This document shows, piece after piece, positions 45,156 through 55,100 of a stretch of 56,926 nt of DNA. Numbering within the stretch: the stretch's first letter is position 1; each line of letters starts with the position of its first letter. The position numbers and the translations under genes are program-made. This DNA is from JAXMBN01 sp046349875. Lineage in GTDB: Bacteria; Planctomycetota; Planctomycetia; Pirellulales; Pirellulaceae. The notes under the pieces are model-generated. The model was not told the origin of the DNA. It did not search any database and was given only the letters and a program-made list of their open reading frames with translations. The DNA lies in assembly GCA_046349875.1 (NCBI GenBank), contig JAXMBN010000035.1:1-56926 (forward strand). Direction: 5' to 3'.

Positions 45156-46274
45156 GTGGCAGCGACGACGAGCAAAACTATGGCAAAGAAGAAGACAACC
45201 GAAAAAGCAGCACCGGAAGCCCCGTCGGGACTCGAGTCGATCTACAAGCGGGAGCCGAATCTGAGGACGACCCTTCAGCAAATTGAAAAGCAATTTGGTG
45301 AAGGTTCGATCATGCCTTTGGGAGGCGAAGGCCAGCTGAAAATCGAGAGCATCTCCACTGGGTCGCTTTCTTTAGATATGGCGCTCGGGGGTGCTGGGAT
45401 ACCTCGCGGACGAATTATCGAGATCTTTGGTCCAGAAAGTAGTGGTAAGACTACGTTGGCGTTGCATTGTTGTGCGGAAGCTCAAAAACAAAACGGGATC
45501 GCTGCCATTATCGATGCCGAACACGCTTTTGATCCTTCATGGGCTAAGAAGGTTGGCGTTGAACTCGACACTTTGTTGGTGAGTCAGCCGAGTAGTGGTG
45601 AAGAGGCAATGCAGATTTGCGAAATGCTTGTGAAGAGCAATGCGGTCGATGTCGTGATTGTGGACTCGGTGGCGGCGTTGGTTCCCAAGCAGGAATTGGA
45701 AGGTGAGATTGGGGATTCGCACGTTGGCTTGCAGGCTCGTTTGATGAGTCAATCGATGCGAAAGCTAACTGGGGCGATCGCTCGAAGCAAAACTTCGGTC
45801 ATCTTGATCAATCAGATTCGTGAAAAAATTGGTGTCATGTTCGGAAGCCCTGAAACGACTCCTGGTGGTCGGGCTTTGAAGTTCTATGCGTCATGTCGAA
45901 TTGATGTTCGACGCATTGGAACGCTCAAAGAAGGTGAAGATGCGGTCGGTCAACGCGTTCGTTGCAAAATCGTGAAGAACAAGGTGGCGCCTCCATTCCG
46001 CGTGGCTGAGTTCGATATGATGCATACCAATGGCATTAGCTTCGAAGGCGATATCTTGGATCTGGGAATGGCCCATAAGATTGTGAGTCGAAGTGGCGCT
46101 TGGTTCAAATACGGTGAAACGTATCTCGGCCAAGGAAAAGAGAAGGCTCGAAACTTCCTCATCGAGAATCCAAAGGTTGCAGCGGAAATCAAGCAAGGCA
46201 TTCTGTCGAGCGGTGGATACGTTGGCGTTGAAGGAAACGCCGATGCGGATGAACCTTCGACTGCAGATAGCTAA
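45156..46274 (+). CDS. recA: RecA recombinase
   Basis: Homologous recombination and SOS coprotease protein, 372 residues from GTG 45156. GGAGG (45142-45146) lies 9 nt upstream, which favours this start over ATG 45180 (MAKKKTTEK). Core motifs are all present: Walker A G92-PESSGKTT-100, AIIDAEHAFDPSWAKKVGV, Walker B VDVVIVDSVAALVPKQELEG, loop L1 GDSHVGLQARLMSQSMRKLT, loop L2 INQIREKIGVMFGSPETTPG GR, and the C-terminal acidic tail after GYVGVEGNADADE. The core order is intact throughout. A good promoter and a factor-independent terminator frame it as a single-gene unit. SOS control could not be shown. Confidence 0.98.
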   Translation: MAATTSKTMAKKKTTEKAAPEAPSGLESIYKREPNLRTTLQQIEKQFGEGSIMPLGGEGQLKIESISTGSLSLDMALGGAGIPRGRIIEIFGPESSGKTTLALHCCAEAQKQNGIAAIIDAEHAFDPSWAKKVGVELDTLLVSQPSSGEEAMQICEMLVKSNAVDVVIVDSVAALVPKQELEGEIGDSHVGLQARLMSQSMRKLTGAIARSKTSVILINQIREKIGVMFGSPETTPGGRALKFYASCRIDVRRIGTLKEGEDAVGQRVRCKIVKNKVAPPFRVAEFDMMHTNGISFEGDILDLGMAHKIVSRSGAWFKYGETYLGQGKEKARNFLIENPKVAAEIKQGILSSGGYVGVEGNADADEPSTADS

Positions 46275-46313
46275 GCAGACGACTGAAACATAATATATGT
46301 TGGTTAAGATAAA

Positions 46314-46344
46314 GGCTCGCTCATGAAATGAGTGAGCCTTTTTT
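46314..46344 (+). terminator. factor-independent terminator of recA
   Basis: GGCTCGCTCAT-GAA-ATGAGTGAGCC gives an 11-bp stem with one G-T pair and a 3-nt loop, followed by six T (46339-46344) and a further T-rich stretch. It lies 40 bp after the recA stop. It is the clearest terminator in the window. Confidence 0.9.
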
Positions 46345-46546
46345 CTTTGGTTGGTTGCCTAGAATCGTTGACAATGAAGAGTTACGCAATGAGATGCTTT
46401 CGAGAGGGAGCGTGAAATGGGTGAAAGGAGCCTAGCAATCCGAATTCGGCGTCGTTTTTTCGGTAGAGCAATCAGTGGTGAGCCTCTATGATCGATGCCA
46501 TGGAATGAAGAAGTTTTTAGAGCCCGAAGGATGAGAAAGTTATCCC

Positions 46547-47623
46547 ATGCAAGCCACCTTGCAAGTTCCAAACTTGCCTGCTGACAAGATGTACTCCGCT
46601 CTCGTCAATCGCGATACATCTTTCGATGGCATTTTCTACGCAGCGATCAAGACGACCGGCATATTTTGTCGACCGAGTTGTACCGCGCGAAAACCTCTTG
46701 CATCCAACGTCCTTTATTTCTCGACAGTGCAAGATTGTTTGGCAGCAGGATATCGCGCATGCAAACGCTGTCGTCCGATGGAAGTCTCGGGTGCGATGCC
46801 ACATTGGCTTGTTGAGCTATTGAGGTTGCTCGATGGAGATTCTCATCGTCGGTGGACCAATCGAGAGATACAGAACATGGGTGTTGAGCCATCGCGAGTC
46901 AATCGCTGGTTTGAAAACCAACACGGAATGACCTTCCAGAAGTATCTTCGACTTCGGCGTTTGACTCAAGCTCTTCACCAACTCTCATTGGGTGAGGACA
47001 TGTTGCAGGTCGCATCGAATGCGGGATACGAATCCTTAAGCGGATTCCGCGAAGGATTTCAAAAAGCATTTGGTATTACAGCAGGCGCGGCAAAAACAGC
47101 AAGCAATCCCATTTTGGTGAATCGAATCTTGACGCCTCTAGGGCCTATGGTCATTGCGGCGGATGAGAATGAATTGTTGCTCCTGGAGTTTGCAGATCGG
47201 CGAATGTTGCAAACGCAGTTTTCCCGACTCGCGACCCGCAAGAAAATCGCTCTCGTTCCCGGCGAGAACTCGATAATGGAAAGAACCAACCGTCAAATAC
47301 ATGAGTATTTTGATGGCAGTAGGGATGCGTTCGAATTGCCATTAGGATTGGTCGGTACCGATTTCCAAAGAGCGGTTTGGCGAGCTCTTCTTCAAATCCC
47401 CTTCGGACAACGAACGAATTACGAGCGAATTGCGGCCTCCATTGGTTCTCCCGGAGCATCGCGCGCCGTAGGAACTGCTAATGGCGACAATCGAATTGCC
47501 ATTGTGATCCCTTGCCATCGTGTAGTTCGTGCTGATGGATCCTTGAGTGGCTACGGTGGAAGTGTCTGGCGAAAAGACTGGCTATTGCGGCATGAAGTAA
47601 CCATTCTCGATGCACGCTCTTGA
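46547..47623 (+). CDS. ada: bifunctional methylated-DNA repair protein / AraC-type activator Ada
   Basis: Three-domain Ada protein, 358 residues. The N-terminal zinc domain has C41-RPSC-45 and C72-KRC-75; C41 corresponds to the methyl-phosphotriester acceptor. An AraC-type HTH follows, with TFQKYLRLRRLTQALHQLSL and VASNAGYESLSGFREGFQKA. The C-terminal methyltransferase part has VGTDFQRAVWRALLQIPFGQ, ASRAVGTANGDNRIAIVIPC-HRVV with the acceptor Cys, and SGYGGSVWRKDWLL. All acceptor sites are present, so both repair and self-activation should work. The start at ATG 46547 is the only sensible one. It lies 200 bp after the recA terminator. Confidence 0.97.
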   Translation: MQATLQVPNLPADKMYSALVNRDTSFDGIFYAAIKTTGIFCRPSCTARKPLASNVLYFSTVQDCLAAGYRACKRCRPMEVSGAMPHWLVELLRLLDGDSHRRWTNREIQNMGVEPSRVNRWFENQHGMTFQKYLRLRRLTQALHQLSLGEDMLQVASNAGYESLSGFREGFQKAFGITAGAAKTASNPILVNRILTPLGPMVIAADENELLLLEFADRRMLQTQFSRLATRKKIALVPGENSIMERTNRQIHEYFDGSRDAFELPLGLVGTDFQRAVWRALLQIPFGQRTNYERIAASIGSPGASRAVGTANGDNRIAIVIPCHRVVRADGSLSGYGGSVWRKDWLLRHEVTILDARS

Positions 47624-47673
47624 TATTCCAGCTCATCTACCTCCCTCTGTCGCCTCTTTCCTTCACCCACCTC

Positions 47674-48059
47674 GGGGTCTGACCCCAACGACTATCTATC
47701 TACCCCACCAATTGCCCTTTGGGGTCATACCCCATGCCCTTGCAATCAACATACACGGGGTCAGTCCCCATGTATTTGCATTCCAGCGCATGGGGACAGT
47801 CCCCGCAACACCGCTAGTTCATTTCGTTCGTAACCACGGGGGCAGTCCCCGAGTCGCGTGCCCAGGCAGAAGACGTCGTAATTGGGAGCGGCGTGGAATA
47901 AGTTATTTTGGGTCTATGCATTGGGCAAGGTGTCAGACCCCATGCATCTGCATTTCAGTGCATGAGGACAGTCCCCGAATACCCTCGGTGTCCGTCCCTG
48001 CCTAACACTGGGGTCAGTCCCCATGCTGTTTGGTGTCAAGAAGCATGGGGTCTGTCCCC
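47674..48059. repeat. cluster of GGGGTCWGWCCCC palindromes (REP/BIME-like)
   Basis: About nine copies of a 13-bp palindrome-like word in 385 bp: 47674-47686, 47721-47733, 47757-47769, 47792-47804, 47838-47850, degenerate ones near 47930-47941 and 47964-47976, 48010-48022 and 48047-48059. Two copies face each other around a conserved 22-bp centre (ATGTATTTGCATTCCAGCGC then AT) at 47757-47804 and again at 47931-47976, so the full unit is a larger hairpin of roughly 48 bp. The surroundings (47624-48345) contain no supported gene. No transposase of the RAYT type is present in the window. Confidence 0.85.
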
Positions 48060-48345
48060 GTGCACGAACTGTTTCAGCATTGATCGTTGCTAATATTCGA
48101 ATACTCATGAGTATGCTGAGGAGCAGATGGGCATGGGAGGGTATGACGGCATTTGGTCGTTGTGAATACGAAAGTTCCGTCCTAGAAAATCAAACAACGA
48201 GTCAGAAGGAGTAATGGGCAAGTTTTCGGCGTTCAAGAAATTGCTGGTCACCTAAAACGCTGGGTGTAGGGAATGGACTTCACGCAAGATATGATAGATG
48301 CTTGCTAATACTAGGCGGTTTGGCACTCGACATTTGGAACACGAT

Positions 48346-49632
48346 ATGCATTTGGGCAATCAGCGTTTTGGGATTTTGGTTGGATTCAGTCTCGGATGGA
48401 TGGCAATTGCAAGTGGAATTGCGCCAGCAGAGGCGAAGGAACGAGCGATTCCAGCGTTCACGGCTTATTCACTACCCGATGCCAACGGGATTGCGATTTC
48501 TGAAAAGCAACAGGCCAGTCGTTTTCGGCCAGGGAATGAACTGATTTGGTACGGGCAGTTCAAAAAGACTGGTGATATTCAGATAGCATTTTCGGTTCGC
48601 GTGCCCAAGGGAACCAAACAATCATTCCAAGTCCGTATGGGAAAGCAATTAAAAGAAATAGGATTGGAATCGAAGACCGATGAATTGCAGCGGCTAGAGG
48701 CGGGCAGTTTTTCGATACCTACTCCCGGCTACATTGCGATTGGATGTCTAGCAAAGGACGAATCGCAGCTAAAAGGCTTGGTAATTCATTCGTTGCTTTT
48801 GGATGGTAATGCTTCCGATGATGCTCATTTTAATTTGGAAGAGCGTCGGAATGCTGCGTCGGTCCATCTGATGTATCCAACCGATGGGATTTCCAACATC
48901 GATCGTTTTTATCTAGAGGTTACCGGAAAAGAAGATCCAGAAAACACGTTCTACATGGCTTGTGGTTTTCATCGCGGATATTTCGGTATGCAGGTAAATA
49001 GCGCCAAAGAGCGTCGCATTATCTTTTCAGTGTGGGACTCCGGAAAGGGAGCCCAGGCCGATCGTCGGGATCAAGTGGACAAGGAACACTACGTTCAGCT
49101 GATCGAAAAAGGGCCAGATGTTCATGCAGAGGTCTTTGGTAATGAAGGGACTGGCGGGCATAGCCATCTAAAATACATGTGGAAGACCGGCGAGCCTCAA
49201 AAGTTTCTTGTTGTCTCAAATCCCAAAGAAGACAAGAAGACCGAGTACGCAGGGTTCTACTATCATCCTGAAAAGCAAGAATGGGTTCTGATCTCGCGGA
49301 TGCTCGCCCCACATGATGGTACTTACCTTCGAGGATTGCACAGTTTCAGCGAAAACTTTTGGGGATCGAGTGGTCACATCCAGCGAAAGGCACTTTATGG
49401 GCCTCAGTGGGTGCGATCGAACGGTGAATGGATCGAGTTGACGCAAGCTCGATTCAGCCATGATCCAACGGGCAAGGAGAATAGGCTAGATCGCTTCATG
49501 GGCGTCGAAGACGGACAGTTCTTACTCTCGCACGGAGGATTCGTAGATGGCTTCACCCAATTTGGCCAGACTTTTGATCGTCCAAAATCTTCAACGCTCC
49601 CAAAGTTATTGACTCAGCCGTTGCCTGAATAA
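48346..49632 (+). CDS. secreted DUF3472 (DUF5077-type) protein
   Basis: A 428-residue exported protein of the DUF3472 family, frequent in planctomycetes and Bacteroidetes, where it often carries an N-terminal DUF5077 carbohydrate-binding-like module. ATG 48346 begins a signal peptide (MHLGNQRFGILVGFSLGWMA...APAEA). The DUF5077 part runs from about residue 35 to 150 (NELIWYGQFKKTGDIQIAFS, VPKGTKQSFQVRMGKQ). The DUF3472 part has FYMACGFHRGYFGMQVNSAK, RIIFSVWDSGKGAQADRRDQ, EGTGGHSHLKYMWKTGEPQK and KTEYAGFYYHPEKQEWVLIS. Its role is unknown; sugar binding is only suggested by the family. It lies directly after the palindrome cluster. Confidence 0.88.
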   Translation: MHLGNQRFGILVGFSLGWMAIASGIAPAEAKERAIPAFTAYSLPDANGIAISEKQQASRFRPGNELIWYGQFKKTGDIQIAFSVRVPKGTKQSFQVRMGKQLKEIGLESKTDELQRLEAGSFSIPTPGYIAIGCLAKDESQLKGLVIHSLLLDGNASDDAHFNLEERRNAASVHLMYPTDGISNIDRFYLEVTGKEDPENTFYMACGFHRGYFGMQVNSAKERRIIFSVWDSGKGAQADRRDQVDKEHYVQLIEKGPDVHAEVFGNEGTGGHSHLKYMWKTGEPQKFLVVSNPKEDKKTEYAGFYYHPEKQEWVLISRMLAPHDGTYLRGLHSFSENFWGSSGHIQRKALYGPQWVRSNGEWIELTQARFSHDPTGKENRLDRFMGVEDGQFLLSHGGFVDGFTQFGQTFDRPKSSTLPKLLTQPLPE

Positions 49633-49680
49633 CCACAGCTGGGAGCAGTGCCAATTCGATTCCACTAAGAGGTCGTCCAA

Positions 49681-51350
49681 ATGACATTGTCGAAGTTGCG
49701 ATGCGTGCTGGGGATGGTTTGCTGTCTCTTTGGCTGGTTGGGGCCTGCCAATTTCTGTTTGGGACAAGAATTACTTTCCGTACAGTTGGAGCAGCAATTG
49801 CCGACCGGCGAAGGGAAAAGCTCCTTCCATCGAGTTTCCAAAAAAGAACTCTGGAATCCAAATGAAACGGTTTTAATCATATGCGATATGTGGGATGCGC
49901 ATCATTGCGTTAACGCCGTGCGTCGCGTTGGCGAGTTGGCACCACGTATTGACCGCTTTGCTAAAGAATTGCGAGACCGAGGAGTTGTGGTCATTCATGC
50001 ACCCAGTAGTTGCATGGCATTCTATGAGGATTCTGGAGCTCGCAAACGAGCGAAAAACATTGCTGAGTCCAAGAGTTTTCCTGATGCAATCGAGACTTGG
50101 TGCGACCGCATACCAAGCGAGGAAGCCGTCGCCTATCCATTGGATCAATCTGCTGGAGGCGAAGACGACGATCCAGAAGAGCATGCACTGTGGGCAAGCA
50201 AACTCGCGGAATTGGGGCGAAATCCTAAATCCCCTTGGATACGTCAAACGCAAGAAATCACAATCGATGATGAGCGCGACTATGTTTCCGATGACGGAAA
50301 ACAGATTTGGAGTATCTTGCAGCATCATCAAATAAAAAATGCACTGCTGGTGGGCGTCCACACCAACATGTGTGTATTAGGCCGTCCCTTTGGCTTGCGA
50401 AGGCTTGCCAGCAATGGTATCAATGCGGCATTAGTACGCGATCTTACTGACACGATGTATGATCCCAATGCATGGCCTTATGTTTCGCATTTCTCTGGCA
50501 CCGATCTAATTGTGGATCATGTGGAAAGATATGTTTGCCCAAGCACATCAAGTGCATCCATGATAGGCGGATCTCCTTTTCGATTTTCAGGGGATAAGCG
50601 ACCGCGATTGGGGATTTTGATCGGCGAAGATGAATACAAAACGGAAGATACCGCTTTTGCAAATATTCACTTGCGGCAACGCTTTTGTGTCGAGATCGTT
50701 TTTGATTCTGGAAGAAAAAGAACTCATTTCCGGAGTGGAACGATTGGCGGACATGGACGCTCTTCGTAAGCGTTCGCCGTCGTACCTTGAGCTTCAATCA
50801 GATCTAGAGATGATGCAATGGTTTGTGCGTTTGGGAAAAACCAGTGATTGGAATTCGAACGGCCAGTCATGCCTTCGCACTGGAAAACCAGGCCCCATTG
50901 GCCGGCCATGGAGTTTGGCCCGAATTGGATCGCGATGTATGGGGCGGTAACTATCAAGGCCATTACGCAAACGATCAAAAGAGTCAACTCAAGATTCATG
51001 TTACGCAAGCCGAGTCCATCCATTGATGAAGCTAGGCAATTGGTCGTCGATCAAAGCGACGAGCACGTTATATAAGACTGCCCCGCTCGCACAAGGCACC
51101 GACAGTGTTCTTGGATGGTGCAGTCGACGGAGAATCGCTTCACCCTGTCGCCTGGAGTCATATTCGCGCGGATGGCGGAAGGTCGTTCTATACTTCGCTG
51201 GGGCATGTGGACGAGTTTGCTCAGCCAGCTTTTGCCGCGTTTCTCTCCGCTGCGATTCATTGGACTTGCGACCAACCAATTCCTACGGAAGACGAATCGA
51301 AGTCACGGATCGAGCTTTATGCATCTGGGCATGGCAAACAAAGGAAATGA
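49681..51350 (+). pseudogene. secreted isochorismatase-fold / ThuA-like fusion, 3' part decayed
   Basis: The intact 5' part (49681-50769) encodes a signal peptide and a cysteine-hydrolase fold: VLIICDMWDAHHC with the catalytic Asp and GVHTNMCVLGRPFGLRRLAS with the catalytic Cys. RPRLGILIGEDEYKTEDTAF then opens a ThuA-like domain that loses its frame. Its pieces continue in order: GVERLADMDAL, then VSVRRRTLSFNQI, then KPVIGIRTASHAFALENQAP with GHGVWPELDRDVWGGNYQGH, then LYKTAPLAQGTDSVL, then FLDGAVDGESLHPVAWSHIR to the stop at 51350. At least five shifts lie between about 50715 and 51110. Full length would be about 555 residues. AAGAGGT precedes ATG 49681. The damage is confined to the second domain. 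Confidence 0.8.
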
Positions 51351-51407
51351 GAACGTCTGATGAAAATGCTCGGCGTTCAATCTATTTTGGCTATGTCTCA
51401 ATAAAAT

Positions 51408-51434
51408 GGGAAAGATACCAGCGGTACCTTTCCC
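51408..51434 (-). terminator. hairpin terminator between converging genes
   Basis: GGGAAAG-A-TACC-AGC-GGTA-C-CTTTCCC forms an 11-bp stem with one mismatch and a 3-nt loop. Read on the minus strand it is followed by CATTTTATTG, a U-rich tail, so it should end the four-TM gene at 51467-51961. It may also stop transcripts from the plus strand. Confidence 0.7.
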
Positions 51435-51466
51435 TCAATGGATCAAATGATGATTTGATACATGTT

Positions 51467-51961
51467 TTATTTTGTTTGAGGTTCTGCAATTTGAACACTG
51501 GTTTTTGCAGCACTTGGGCCGCGTACTTTCACGAAGCTCGAAATGCCGACGATTACAAACGCCAGGGTCACCAGTAGGCGAAGCCAGAAGATTCGTTTTT
51601 CCCGGACAAAAGACAAGCCTTTGGAACGACCCACAAGAGCGGAAGCGATAAAGAATACTCCCAAGGCCAAAATCATTTTGACTCCGACCAAGGCATGGTA
51701 GAGTCCATCTCCTTTGTGGCTCGGCATTGCGCGAAAATAGTTGTAAAAACCGCTCGCAATGAAAAGCAGAATTCCCAGATGGATGAAGCGTTTCCATCGT
51801 GACGAAACTGCGTCTTGCAATTTTTGATGCTCAGCATCCAAGAGCTGTGTGGAGGATGGAATCAATACCCAAAGGATGAAGATGCTCCCCCCCATCAACG
51901 CAATGGCCGTTGATACGTGAGTGAATCGCGACAAAACATCTAGCCAAAGTTGATTTTCCAT
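51467..51961 (-). CDS. four-TM integral membrane protein
   Basis: A 164-residue membrane protein without a certain family. Four hydrophobic helices are visible: HVSTAIALMGGSIFILWVLI, FIHLGILLFIASGFYNYF, ALVGVKMILALGVFFIASAL and LRLLVTLAFVIVGISSFVKV. The His residues at the beginning of helices 1 and 2 and in HALVGVKM resemble haem- or copper-type membrane proteins of the CopD/DUF2269 kind, but the match is only general. It starts with ATG 51961 and ends at a clear hairpin. It stands alone between the decayed ThuA fusion and the triple-fusion gene. Confidence 0.75.
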   Translation of the reverse strand: MENQLWLDVLSRFTHVSTAIALMGGSIFILWVLIPSSTQLLDAEHQKLQDAVSSRWKRFIHLGILLFIASGFYNYFRAMPSHKGDGLYHALVGVKMILALGVFFIASALVGRSKGLSFVREKRIFWLRLLVTLAFVIVGISSFVKVRGPSAAKTSVQIAEPQTK

Positions 51962-52142
51962 AAGGCACTCGAAGGTTAAATTGAATCGGAGTAGTCAAAG
52001 ACTATCATCGACGCACATTCGTCTCAAGGTTGAACAGTGCTATCCAAGTTCGGTCCCGGAATCATGAAATTCGTCGGGGTCCGTTTTGCAGGCATTGTTC
52101 ATGAAGTCACTTTACGGGGAGGTCGCGAGATATCACATCGGG

Positions 52143-55100
52143 TCACTTCGCCGACTGCAACTCTTCAAAGGTAGCTGTCCCGATACGATACTGTTTCCAA
52201 TCTTGAAAATCGAAATGCCACCATTCATGTTCATATACGCGAAAGCCTTGCGATTCCATGGTGTTTTTGAGTAGTGAGCGATACCATCGTTGCTGACTGG
52301 TGCCGCCCGGATATTGAGGGAAAGCTCGGTGCGAAAATTCATCGTAACCTGAGACCATATCGATGGGTTTGCCGGTTTTTAGATCGAAGAGACTCAAGTC
52401 GACAGCACAGCCGCGATTGTGGCGCGATCCATTCGCTGGATTGGCTACGAATTGCCGCATCTCATTTGGGGTTGCTTCCCAGAACATCTTGGTAACGTAC
52501 CAAGGTCGATATCCATCATGTATCAACAGTCCGAGTCCCTGGGGCTTAAGCGATTGGTGGGCTCGAACGACCGCTTCCGCCGCTGGCCGCTGAAGAAAAG
52601 CTCGGGGTTGTTGATAAAAACGCGTTCCCATGAAATTGTTTTCGGAGGCATAGCGAATGTCGAGTTGGATGGTTGGGTCGAGCTGTATGAGTTCGACGAG
52701 ATCGGCCTCGCGAAACTCGCCGCGTTCCAGTGGCGGTTTTGCTTGAAGGGCTTCAATTTGCAGCGATGCTACCGGCTTTTGTGGAATGATCTTAAACGTC
52801 TCGCCATCCCGCTGATGTATATTTCGACGAGGAAACGTTATGTCAGCCGCGATGAGGTAGTCGATTTCGCCGCGAGCATTGCGATGAAAATGAACTTGTT
52901 CACCGTGATACAAGCCGTAACTTGGGAAGGCGAAGGTATCTTGATCGATCGGGTCCAATGGATACTTAAAGAACCATTCGATAAGTACGTTCAGTTTTCC
53001 TTGATCTTCTAAAACATAGAGTGTGTTGTGATCCCAACCGTATTCGCCGACCATGTCTTTCCACTCAGGTCTGATCGCTGGTGGTGGAGTGTCGACGCGT
53101 TTTTTGGCCCAAATTTTGTTTTGGAACTTGAGGTTCCCATCAGTTGCCCATTGCAGCCGGGCGCCGTAACCGCTCGGATCGTCCGTAATGATTGAGCCAT
53201 GTTCATCGGCGCGCAATTCGAGTCGATATACGCCGTGATGAAGATAGCATCTACCTTCGAACTCATCAATTTGCAGTTGGTCGGAATCGGAATGATAGTA
53301 CCCAAGCATGGATGCGATGCGATCGGCCGCGATAGAGCTGGTGGTTTCATATACCGGAATTGGTTTGCCTTCTTGAGCAGCGAGAAAACACTGAATCGCA
53401 TACTGGGTGAGTCGTTCAAGAGTTGCGTTGCATCCATCGAGAGATCCTACTGCGATGACACCGATTCCATCGTCTGGGAGAAACTCGAGTTGGGTGGAGA
53501 AGCCATAAACCGCACCACCGTGGCCAGCTTTGCGATGCCCTTGCCAGTTTTGAACGCGAAAACCAAGACCATAGGGCAGGGCATTTCCTTGGGTGTCTCG
53601 AATGGGACTGAGCATTTGTTCGAGAGTTTGTTCTTTGAGGATACGTTCACCAGATGGTGTTTGGCCTCGATTCAAAAGGGTTTGAAGAAACAGCGTGAGA
53701 TCCTGAACAGAGGCATACATGTTCCCCGCCGGTCCTGTCCCCAGCAAGAACTTGGGGGCTTCGAAGCGACGTCCATCGTAGGTCCACATGCTTGCGTCGA
53801 CGAGTTTGGATTCAACGAGTGGAGTTCGAGCAAAATCGCTTTGCTTCATGCCGATGGGGTGCAAAAGTCTTTGATGCATGTATTGTGCAAAGGGAGTCTC
53901 CGAAATATTTTCGATGATGTGCCCGACAACAGCGATAGCAGCGTTCGAGTATTTGGTTTTTGTGTCGAGCGGGTAGATTTGTTTTGTGCCATGCAGGCTC
54001 TGAATTGTCGCCTCCAGTGATGGCTCGGTGGAATCAAAGTAATTGCCTATAGGTGATTCGCGAACGATTCCTGATCGATGAGTCATCAAGTGTTGTAGGG
54101 TGATAGGACCAGCGAGCGGGCTCGCATCGGGAACATTGTCTAGCCAATTGCGGATGGGCGATGTGAGATTTAACTTCTTCTCTTCGACCAGTTGCATGAC
54201 GGCAATGTCGGTGAAGAGTTTAGAAACAGATCCGACGCGATAGACACTTTGAAGATCCGCTGGAGTTGAGGTGGACGGGCGTGAGAATCCAAGTGCTCCC
54301 TCGAGGATTTTTTCATTCTTTGTGACGATGGCATAGGTCAGGCTCGGAATCCTCTTGGCCTTTTGTTCATAAGCGAACGCAGTTTGGACACTTTGTTTCC
54401 ACTGTGCATGGATGCGGTCGATCTCCTCCGACCGCGAACGAATGAACTGCAGAATCGTTTCCGCCACGGCGTCGCCCGATTCCGACATGCGGCTTGCAAT
54501 GGTGTCATGATTCCGATTGGCAAGTTCGACATACTTGCATCTCTTATGTCCTGCAGCTTGTAGTGCGGCAACGAAGAGTGAGTTTTCCTCCTTTCGCATG
54601 GGTAAGTCACCGTCCGCTGCAATGCATAAAAACGGAGGTAAGTTTTCTTTGACATGAAAGCTCGGTGCGGCTTCATCAACCACTACCCGCGACTTCGGAG
54701 TCCCTCGCTCCTTCTTAACAGTGCTATGCGTTACCATCTGCCCCGAAACCGGAATCACTCCCGCGATCCCCAACGGGGTCAGTCCCCGTGCTCTTAGATA
54801 GCTCTCGTCCGATCCGAGCATTGCGGCAAGGTAGCCACCCGCTGAATGCCCAGCCACGAAGATTTTTGAGGTTGCTCCATTCTTTTGAGACACCTGTCGT
54901 TGAGCTTCTTCCAAGGCTGCCGCCGCATCTTCAATGTAGTTGGGGTAGCTAGCTTTCGGGCTAAGGCGATAGTTCACAGAGGCAACAGCAACATTTTGAG
55001 AAAGAAAGAACTTGACTACGCCCATTGCAATCAGATCGCGTTTGTCCCCGTTTTCCAGCCCACCGCCATGAAACCAAACCAATGTCTCGAAGCCTTCTTT

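Noticed and set aside
47674..48059. Possible CRISPR array
   Set aside because: Repeats are only 13 bp and palindromic, spacing is irregular, and no cas genes are nearby.
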